From: Kiritimatiellia bacterium | Lineage (GTDB): Bacteria; Verrucomicrobiota; Kiritimatiellia; RFP12; UBA1067 | Direction of reading: 5' to 3' | NCBI GenBank assembly: GCA_017405115.1 | Contig: JAFRBA010000056.1 | Span: 62,001-126,000, forward strand | Length of the DNA stretch: 64,000 nucleotides | Shown: piece after piece, positions 51,088 through 59,700 of the stretch | Position numbering within the stretch: position 1 is the first letter of the stretch | How the letters are laid out: each line of letters begins with the position of its first letter | Program-made: the position numbers and the translations under genes | Notes under the pieces: model-generated | Databases searched by the model: none | Told to the model about the DNA's origin: nothing | What the model saw: the letters and a program-made list of their open reading frames with translations, nothing else

Positions 51088-54000
51088 ATGGCAAAGGTCA
51101 TCTATTCGTCGTTTGTAGATCGGGATGCGGCTCAGGTCGGTGAGCGCCGGCTGGTGAAGTTCTTGGAGGAGAGGCTTCCCAATTCCTACATGATCATTCC
51201 GAACGCGGAATACCCGAGCAATTTCTGCGGCGTGGTGCAATGCTGGGAATATGACTGTATCGTGGTGGCGCCGCACGGAATCTACAACATCGAGAACAAG
51301 GACTGGCGGGGGGATGTCGGCGGAACGGACCAGGTGTGGTATCACAATGGGGTTCGGTGCAACAATCCGCTCAAGACATGTCGGCACAAGACAGGCGTGC
51401 TTGTGGGATTGTTGAAGGACTACGACCCTGCACTTAGGGCGGCCTGGGTCGATTCGCTTGTTACACTCTCCAATCCACACCAGACCGATAAGCATGGGTT
51501 CAGCAAGTCCAGCCATTCGTACGATCGCATCTTCATTCTCGGGGACGAACTCATCGCGCATCTGACCGATCCGGCGAGAATCGGAAAAACCGAGAACTGC
51601 ATCTTGCATCTAATGAGCAAACTGATGAACTGCCTCGTCTGGGAGGATCGCGATCTTCCGTCCGCGGGCAGCCAGTCGAACATCCTTGAGTTCTCCATCA
51701 AGACGCTGGTGCACGACGAGACGCCCGAGAAGCCGTGGCGCGAGTACATCGCCGAGACGCAGGGACTCGTCAAGACGGAGAAGGTCATTCGCGCTTATCG
51801 GCTCGACCCGCCTGCGCTCACGGAGGGCGAGCGACGGGTCCGGACGGAGCAGATCCGCAACCAGAGCTATGCGCTGGAGAAGGTCGGAGCGCACCCGAAC
51901 ATCTTCCCGACCGATTCGCGCATCATGGAAAGCGCACAGCAGTTCTTCGAGATTTTCGACTATCTGCCGGGAGCAACGTTGCGCGAGGTCTGGAAGAAGC
52001 GAGAACTGACGTGCGAAGAGAAGCTTGAGATCGTCTTCGGGCTGTGCGCGGCGCTCAAGGCTGCGCATGAAGCGAAGGTCATCCACCGCGCGGTGTGTCC
52101 GGAAAACGTGATCTACAATTCCAGAGTCGCCCGGCTCGCTAATTTCTCCGGCGCGTTCTTCGACGAGCATGTACAGGCGGGCTTCACGATTCCGCGCCCA
52201 ATAGACGAGAGCACGGTGTCGGCCTACGATGCGCCAGAACTCGCCGAACACAAGATGACCGCGGCGAGCGACATATATTCCTTTGGCGTCCTGTTGTATG
52301 AGCTGTATCTCGGAAAGGTGCCGGTCGCGAACTTTTACCAGTTGAACCAGCTTGGGGGAGCGTTGCCCGACAATCTGATGCCGACGAAGGTCAACGTTCT
52401 TCTGCCGCCTTGGCTCGACACGGTTGTCCGCAAGTCGGTGGTGCTTGACCCGAATGGCCGGTGGCAGAGCGTTTCCGAGATTCACGACTTCATACGGAGC
52501 GAAATCAGCGCGTCCGTCACGCCGGGCACGAGAGAGGTTGCGGCGACGGCGGAACAGGAGCTGGCGCCTGGGATGATGGCCACGCCAGAGCTGTTCCTCG
52601 TCGAACAGCTGGGATCCGGCGGGTACTCGAAGGTCTTCAGGGCGCACCACCGGCTGCAGGACTGCGATTTTGCGCTTAAGGTGTATAACGAGAGCGTGTC
52701 CATCCGCAGCGCGACGGACGAATACAGGGTCTTGAGCGCGCTTAGCCACAAGAACATCGTGAAGTTCGTCTACAACGGACTGACGAACAACGGACGGTTC
52801 TACACGATGATGGAACTTGTGAAGGGGCCGAACCTCTCCAAGTTCACGGGGCAGGGCGATCTGCACCTGCCCTTGCGAGACGTCTACCGGCTTGCGGACA
52901 ATGTGCTTGACGCCCTGACATATCTCCAGTCGATGAAGGCGCCGGTGTTCCATCGCGACATCAAGCCGCAGAACATCCTTCACGACGAGGCGCGAGACCA
53001 GTTTGTGCTGACCGATTTCAACATCTCGGCTGTTGCGGACGCCGACAGTGATCTTGTCGGGACTCAGCCGTACATTCCGCCGGACCTGATTCGCGACGGC
53101 ACGAAAGTCAACTGGGACAAGAGCGCGGATCCTTTTGCCTTCGGCATTACGCTCTACGAACTCGTCTGTCGGGCGTATCCGTGGTCTGGCGTCCGGATGC
53201 CGCAGCTTGGCGTCAAGCCTGAGGATCCGCGGAAGCACAATCCGAAGGTCAGCCCCGCGTTTGCCGCGTTCCTCTTGAAGAGCATTGGTTGCGCGCGAGA
53301 CGCGCGCTTTGCGAATGCCCGGGAGATGTGGGACGCATTGAAGGCCATCGGCCCCGAGGGAATTTGGGCGAACGTGCAGCGGGCGGTTCCCAGTGACGCG
53401 GGTGAAGTCGAGACCGGGGAGTTCGTCCGATATCTCAACACGCTTTACAGCCAGAGCAAGTTCGGTAACTGCGGGACGAGGTGTGCGGCGGAGGCGAACC
53501 CCCTTGACGAGGCAACCTACATCCAGACGAAGCTAGACACGAAGCTCCTGACGGCGATTTGCGACGGTACCTACAAGCTGGTGATCATCACTGGCAACGC
53601 GGGCGACGGCAAGACGGCGTTCCTTCGCAAGATCGAGGCTGGGGCTGAGAATGTCAAGAGACTCGAGCATTCCAACGGCGCGACGTTCACGATCGCGGGA
53701 ATTCCATTCGAGAGCAACTACGACGGCTCGCAGGATGAGGAAGCCAAGGTGAACGACGACGTCCTTATGGCCTTCTTCCGTCCGTTTGCCGGGCTCGAGG
53801 ATTTTTCGGAGGCGAACGAAGGGCGCGTGATCGCCATCAACGAGGGCAAGCTCGCGGATTTTCTTGCAAAGGAGAAGTCGCTTGCCGCGCTGAGCGATGT
53901 AATCGACAGGTATTTCAACTCCGAAGGGAAGGTCGAGTTGCCGAAGGGGCTGATGGTGATAAATCTCAACCTTCGAAGCGTCACGGCTCCTGACGAGGAC

Positions 54001-55197
54001 GGAGAGTCGCTGTTCCGCAAGCAGCTCCGGGCGTTCTGTGATTCGAGATTCTGGAGCCGCTGTGCCGAGTGTCCGTGCCGCAAGTACTGTTTCATCAGGT
54101 ACAATGTGCAGACCATGATAGATCCAGCGTCAGGCGAGGCCGTTGTGACGCGGCTTGAATGGCTGCTTCGGATGGTCGGCTATCGTCGCGAACTGCATCT
54201 CACCATACGCGACATCAGGAGCTTCATTTCTTTTCTGATCACCGCAGACGAACGTTGCGAGAATGTGCAGAGGCTGTATTTGCAAACGAAGGACTCTTCT
54301 CCGGAGAGATACTGGATGCATTTCTACTTCAACATTCTCGCCGATGACGGAATCCCGTCTCAGGATCGGCTGGTGAGCCTGGTTAGGGAAACCGATGTCG
54401 CCCGAGTGGCGATTCCGAACATCGACCGCGATCTGTATTTCAACCTTCATGACGGGAAGAACTACAACGGTTTCGACGTCCGCGACTGCGACATACTCGA
54501 GGACTTCAACAGGGTCAAGCGGGAGAACTCCGTCCGAGGCGCGGACGAGCGACTTGTCCGAAAGCTGAAGATGCGGCATCGCATCCAGATCCGGCATCAT
54601 TTCTTCGAGGGGGACTTCGACGCGTATGGAGCGAGGCAGGGGTTTTTCGCACGGCTGCCCTACCGTTCGCTTTCGGACTTCCGCGAGCTTCTGTCCAACA
54701 CGGACGCCGAGAAGCTGGTCGAGTCGAAGGCGGCGCTTGCGGCGGCGGTCTCGCTGAGCGAGGGGTGCAAGTCCGGGAGGTTCGCGAAAAAGTACCTCCT
54801 GTTGGCCTCGTCCCATGTCTCCGATCCGCGAGCAAGGACCTATCGGCGCTTCAAGCTTGAGGATTTCGAGCTGATAATCGAGAAGCCGGGGCACTTGGTC
54901 TCGTTCATCGAGTACGAAAACGACAGCATTCTGTTCCGCAGTAAGTCCGATCCCAGCGTTCGCCTGGCGGTCACGCTTGACTTATACGAGATGCTTGAGT
55001 ACATCAAACGTGGGTATTCGCCGTCGGTGAACGACCTCCAGGGCCATTTCCTCGAGCTCAAGGTGTTCAAGACGTTGCTTGAGAACAAGCGCTACGACGA
55101 GATCTTGGTGACGAGGAACGACCGGGATTTCAATCTGGTGTCCCTTGATTCCCAGACAAACAGAATCAGCGTGAAGCCGTTGGCAGAGGAGGTGTAA
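51088..55197 (+). CDS. PglW-like protein: NERD nuclease, pseudokinase, kinase and P-loop NTPase
   Basis: This 1369-aa protein starts behind TAGGAG. Residues about 1-170 are a NERD domain with Glu19, Asp56, Glu69 and Lys71 (GERRLVKFL, EYDCIVV, YNIENKDW) matching its nuclease residues. Residues about 250-480 are a kinase fold in which HRD is HRA (residue 335) and DFG is NFS, hence a pseudokinase. Residues about 505-770 are a second kinase with HRDIKPQN (Asp624) and DFN, probably active. A P-loop GNAGDGKTAF starts at residue 836, and CAECPCRKYC (992-1001) may bind zinc. NERD plus kinase is the plan of PglW in BREX type 2 and of the MADS kinase. It probably gates the response by phosphorylation. 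Confidence 0.9.
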   Translation: MAKVIYSSFVDRDAAQVGERRLVKFLEERLPNSYMIIPNAEYPSNFCGVVQCWEYDCIVVAPHGIYNIENKDWRGDVGGTDQVWYHNGVRCNNPLKTCRHKTGVLVGLLKDYDPALRAAWVDSLVTLSNPHQTDKHGFSKSSHSYDRIFILGDELIAHLTDPARIGKTENCILHLMSKLMNCLVWEDRDLPSAGSQSNILEFSIKTLVHDETPEKPWREYIAETQGLVKTEKVIRAYRLDPPALTEGERRVRTEQIRNQSYALEKVGAHPNIFPTDSRIMESAQQFFEIFDYLPGATLREVWKKRELTCEEKLEIVFGLCAALKAAHEAKVIHRAVCPENVIYNSRVARLANFSGAFFDEHVQAGFTIPRPIDESTVSAYDAPELAEHKMTAASDIYSFGVLLYELYLGKVPVANFYQLNQLGGALPDNLMPTKVNVLLPPWLDTVVRKSVVLDPNGRWQSVSEIHDFIRSEISASVTPGTREVAATAEQELAPGMMATPELFLVEQLGSGGYSKVFRAHHRLQDCDFALKVYNESVSIRSATDEYRVLSALSHKNIVKFVYNGLTNNGRFYTMMELVKGPNLSKFTGQGDLHLPLRDVYRLADNVLDALTYLQSMKAPVFHRDIKPQNILHDEARDQFVLTDFNISAVADADSDLVGTQPYIPPDLIRDGTKVNWDKSADPFAFGITLYELVCRAYPWSGVRMPQLGVKPEDPRKHNPKVSPAFAAFLLKSIGCARDARFANAREMWDALKAIGPEGIWANVQRAVPSDAGEVETGEFVRYLNTLYSQSKFGNCGTRCAAEANPLDEATYIQTKLDTKLLTAICDGTYKLVIITGNAGDGKTAFLRKIEAGAENVKRLEHSNGATFTIAGIPFESNYDGSQDEEAKVNDDVLMAFFRPFAGLEDFSEANEGRVIAINEGKLADFLAKEKSLAALSDVIDRYFNSEGKVELPKGLMVINLNLRSVTAPDEDGESLFRKQLRAFCDSRFWSRCAECPCRKYCFIRYNVQTMIDPASGEAVVTRLEWLLRMVGYRRELHLTIRDIRSFISFLITADERCENVQRLYLQTKDSSPERYWMHFYFNILADDGIPSQDRLVSLVRETDVARVAIPNIDRDLYFNLHDGKNYNGFDVRDCDILEDFNRVKRENSVRGADERLVRKLKMRHRIQIRHHFFEGDFDAYGARQGFFARLPYRSLSDFRELLSNTDAEKLVESKAALAAAVSLSEGCKSGRFAKKYLLLASSHVSDPRARTYRRFKLEDFELIIEKPGHLVSFIEYENDSILFRSKSDPSVRLAVTLDLYEMLEYIKRGYSPSVNDLQGHFLELKVFKTLLENKRYDEILVTRNDRDFNLVSLDSQTNRISVKPLAEEV

Positions 55198-55200
55198 GTC

Positions 55201-56754
55201 ATGGCCGTGCATCTCAACAAGGAAGAGTCGGTTTTCCGCAACGAGCTTGTTTTTGCGCCAGACGCAAAGGCGGTGAATCTCGAGAACACGCTCACCAACC
55301 TGTTCATGCAGATTCGCTACGACGGGAACCGCGTCAAGTCGAAGGTCCGCAGTGAGCACACGCTCGATTCGCTGTACGGCTACATGTGCGCCTGCGAGCG
55401 GGACGGAAGCATGTCTGGCGTGGCGGAGAACAAGGACGCGGTCGAGGCATGGCTGCGCTGCAACCTGGCCAACTTGGTGTTTCGCGGCAATCTTTCGAAG
55501 GAGAAGCTTTCGTCGCTTCGTCCAATGCACCTTGAGGCGTTCAGGATCCGCAACCTTAAGCATACGCGCGACTACTTCACGGCCGACCAGGTGTATCAGA
55601 TGCTGAAGTCCAGGCCTGAGATACTCGCCAGACTGAAGGAGTATCTGGCCCGGGGATTTGACCCGGCGACGAACTTCATCACGCAGGGGCAGCAGCTGGA
55701 CATTGACACCGTGGCGATTCTCCATCTGGTCAAGAACGTGAAGATGGATGTCCGTTCGACGACCAGGCTTAGGCAAACGACGCCGTTCCTGAAGAGACAG
55801 GCCGAACTGTTCTGCGATGACGTCCTGCGTCTTCTCTGGTATCAGGATGTCGTTCCTAAGTCCGTGATGATCGAATATCTCAGGGTGCTTGTGGGGTTCC
55901 ACCTCGCCCTCTATGCCTACAGGCTGATTGCGCTGATGCCGAAGATGGCAGTGGAAGGCAGCCGGGACGTGGTGGACGACTGGAGCATGGTCGTGGATGC
56001 GAGCGGCCGGCTCGACAGCCCTCTTGAGGCGGTGGCGTGTGCGGACGTAGAGCGCAGCATAAACGGCCTCAACGACTATTTCAGGGCGATTTTCGCTTTC
56101 AACGTCGTGCAGAGCAAGCTTCAGAACACTGGGCATGAAGACGATGTCGATTACATTCTGCGCGAGCTCAAGGAGCGGCCTGCCGACCTGCTGGCGTATG
56201 CGAAAATGAGGATGGACGATGTATTCCGCAGATTCTCGGAAGACGAGGAGGAGGAGGAGTCGGATCTTCGCCGGCACATCCAGTACGAAAAAGACGACTT
56301 CGAGAGGTACGTTGCGATACTGACGCGGGTCAAGGGCCCGTACCAGTACAAGTTCTACCAGAAGTTTCTTGATAACGTGTCGATGAAGAACTCTGACAGC
56401 GCGTTTATGTCGGGTGGTAGGAGCACGAAGCACGCCCGACGCGGCGTATTGGGCGCCAAGCTTGCGGAACTCCTTGTGCAGCTGCTGGTCCTCAAGGAGC
56501 GGGCAGGCGAAGGCGGATTTGAGACAAGGGCGCTTTCGGTTTCGGAGCTGATCCGCGCGATCAGGGATCGTTATGGGCTGATCATCGACGGGACGCACGA
56601 GGATCGTTTCTCAAAGTCAGATGTGCAGACCCAGCTCGCGTTCCGGGCGAATGTCGAGGCGTTCAAGGACAAGCTTCGTCAGATAGGGTTTTACACAGAT
56701 TTGAGCGACGCTGGAACGCTACAGAAAATCCGTCCACGTTACAACAAGGCGTAA
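55201..56754 (+). CDS. Uncharacterised defence protein between the PglW-like kinase and the ATPase
   Basis: This is a 517-aa cytosolic protein. The start has a strong ribosome site (GAGGAGG at 55186-55192) and lies 3 bases after the kinase stop. It is mainly helical by composition, with no catalytic motif I can name. Visible features are an acidic run around residues 344-352 (EDEEEEESD) and a basic patch (GGRSTKHARRGVLGAKL). Such a gene, always between the NERD kinase and the HerA-like ATPase, corresponds by position to MAD7 of the methylation-associated defence system; that correspondence is from memory and context. Confidence 0.75.
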   Translation: MAVHLNKEESVFRNELVFAPDAKAVNLENTLTNLFMQIRYDGNRVKSKVRSEHTLDSLYGYMCACERDGSMSGVAENKDAVEAWLRCNLANLVFRGNLSKEKLSSLRPMHLEAFRIRNLKHTRDYFTADQVYQMLKSRPEILARLKEYLARGFDPATNFITQGQQLDIDTVAILHLVKNVKMDVRSTTRLRQTTPFLKRQAELFCDDVLRLLWYQDVVPKSVMIEYLRVLVGFHLALYAYRLIALMPKMAVEGSRDVVDDWSMVVDASGRLDSPLEAVACADVERSINGLNDYFRAIFAFNVVQSKLQNTGHEDDVDYILRELKERPADLLAYAKMRMDDVFRRFSEDEEEEESDLRRHIQYEKDDFERYVAILTRVKGPYQYKFYQKFLDNVSMKNSDSAFMSGGRSTKHARRGVLGAKLAELLVQLLVLKERAGEGGFETRALSVSELIRAIRDRYGLIIDGTHEDRFSKSDVQTQLAFRANVEAFKDKLRQIGFYTDLSDAGTLQKIRPRYNKA

Positions 56755-56757
56755 GTC

Positions 56758-59700
56758 ATGCAGAACATCCAGAAATTATATCGCGAGGAATTGAGGCGGT
56801 CCGTTCTCGAAGAGTTTTCCGGGGCCTTCAGCGAAGCCTCTGCCGGAACCTGCATGAAGTTGACCGGTCTTCCTCTGGACGACTTGGTTGCGATTCGCGA
56901 AATGATTGTCCGCGATTATCCGTCGCTCAAGGTTGTGGTGCTGACAGACGGCGGCTTTTCCGCCGATTACGCCATAACGGCAACCAAGCTGATAGAGCTA
57001 AGAAACATGGGGCAGGATCCAATTCTCGTGCTGATTCCGTCGGCGCTTCAGACGCCGGCGGAAGACTCCTACGGGAACGCAACTTTCAAGGAGCTGTCGA
57101 TCGCCGGAATCGATGACAGGATCTTGTCTAAGCTAAATGCGGAAACTCCGGAAGATGTCGCCGTGCTTGCGAAGGAGGTTGTGGATTTTGCCCAGGAGGC
57201 GACTAAAATCGACCGTATCAGCTATCTGCTTGCGTTGCGACATCGCGGCTGGGATCGGATTGGCGTCGGCGAGGAGATGAACTGGATTGGACTGATTCCG
57301 GACACGGGGGTTCCAGCCGATGCGGCAAAATGGCGGACCCGCCTGTACTACAACAGGATGTGCTCGGTCATCTTGAGCGATTTTGCGCTTTTGGTACCAG
57401 ATCGGGTCGCAAAGCTACCTGTCAGACCCGAGACAATCCAGCCGCTTGTTGCACAGTTCCTTGGTGGGTGTCCGGCAAGAGACAGGCTCGGAATCATGTG
57501 CGGTATTCGCGAGGCTGACAATTTTGCCGAGCTCGATTTCGCCAGGTGGCAGATACCCGAGATAGAGGACTGCAGACAGCTCAACCTTCAGATCGTCGCA
57601 AGCGAATTGTCGTCCCCGCACATACGCATTCAGGACGGCGACAAGACGCTAGTTCTGAAGCAGGGGCAGACGGCGACGCTTAAGATGCGGCTTGCCATTA
57701 ATCCGCCGCCAAATGACTTCCCGGAGCTGAAGGTCTTCAGAATCATGTTGGTGTCGACGGATGGTAATGTTGAGATACAGGAGGCGAAGCGGGCAAAGGT
57801 TACCAGCAATGCGCGTTCTTACCGCGACATATCTATCAAGGTGTCTTCCGAGTCGTTTGAAGAGGGAACCTACTATCTTCGTGTCTACGGTGAGGACGAG
57901 GTCGGCAATGTCCTCAACAGGGAAGACGATTTCAAGAATGCCGAGGTTCAGGAGGCGTGGTTGGCCAAGCGTAGGGTCGATGGCGACGCCAGCCATGCGG
58001 AATTCAAGGCGGAGACCTCTGCAAAGACAGTGAACGAGACGGAGGACGTGTATTTCAGCTTCAGCGCCGACGAACAGGAAGGCGAAGACGAACAGGACGA
58101 AAGTGAGAAGGCGTTGCGCAAGGACAAGCTTGACGCGGCATATCAGGCCTATTTCAAGTATCGTCTTGGTCTGCTGAAGAACGATAAGGAGCTGGATTTC
58201 CCAGTGCTGGACGCGCGTGCGACAGGGTGGATGGCACCGAAGGGGGCCGGACAGCAGAAAGTCTATCGCCTCAAGTTCGGTGCGGCCGACAATTACCAGA
58301 TATCGGTCTCCAGCAAGCTGTTCGTGCTGGAGTCGGAGCTGCTGAAGAACGGCAATGCGTTCGGAAGCATCAAATGCCGAACATTTGCAAACCCGAACCA
58401 TACGGCGTTTGATTCGGTAGAATTTGTTCCTTGCGCAGATCCAAAGCTGCTTAGCATTGCCGACAAGCGAAAGAGGTTATTTGACTTGATCCGCGCGTCG
58501 GCGAGCGACGATTCTGGCATATTCGAGACGTGGCTTGATTTCTGCAGAAGCGATAACATTGAATTGGTCAAGGACTATGTGACCGCCTACCTAGACGCCA
58601 TCAACGAAATCAACGCAGACGTGCGGAACCATGCTGGGGATGCCGCAGCGCTTAAACGTCTGGCAGACATTCAGAATCTTGATACGGTCTATCTTGAATC
58701 TCCGGTCGGAGGAAGGCGAGATTGTTCGGTGAAATTGATGACGCCGATTCATCCGTTGAGATTGGCCTGGTTCGTCGATTTGTTCGAGCTGTATTCGAAT
58801 TGGGAACAGAAGACAGCAGAAGATGCGTCTCATCGAAAGGAGTGGACGGCCGCGACGGCAGCAATCTTCCTCGGAGGGGTGTATCCCTCGAACAATCCGC
58901 TGATTATAGCACAGTCGACGTCAAGGTATTACCAGTATTCGGGGGAGATAGTTTTCGGCTGGGGGGCTTGGGTGCCGAATGACGACGCCCACAGGACCGT
59001 GAACCTTTCCAGCGAAAGGCAGGTGAAGGTCCATGTCGCCGAACAGCTCAATCTTCCGTGCGATGCGCGCATTGACACTGACGTGAGCGAGACGATGATC
59101 GTCCGCTATGTCCGAAACTACGTGAAACAGCATCCGTACGCAGACAAGCTCGTAATCAATGTCTTCAATCCCGGTGACGGTGCTTCTTTTGTAAGGTCGT
59201 TGATTGATTTAGAGCAAAGGGCTCCTGATCGCTACCAGTATGAATTCAGGCTCTATTGCGAAGACGACTTTGTCGTTCCCGGCGAGGCCTTCAGGGAATT
59301 GATGAATCCGGAGAGCGTCATTTCGGAAAAGGCGGAGGCGTTTTCCGAGGCGGCGGCGAATCGTCTTTTCCCGAAGATGCGGTTCTCGCTGAATCGAATA
59401 TCTGATTATTCCGAGCATGCGCAGGACTATACGGCGAATTTGTCCTTTTTGGTCAATCCCTTCGTTTCTCGGTGCAAGTTGGTCACGCCTGATTCGAATC
59501 ATCGTTCGGATGCGTTGGACGGAGTGGTCGTGCAGCCCGTCACTTCCTTTGAGAAGCAGGCAGGCGATTTGCTGTGGAGCAAGTCTGTGTTTTGCGATGA
59601 AGGCACAGACGGGGCGCGGGCATTCTACCATGAGGGGAATCGGCTGCTTAACAGCTGGCAGAAACTGACGGCAATGGTCATGAACCCAGTGCCGTTAGAT

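Noticed and set aside
51064..51088. Promoter for the PglW-like gene in the short gap before 51088
   Set aside because: No convincing -10 box is present; readthrough from the upstream operon is the simpler view.
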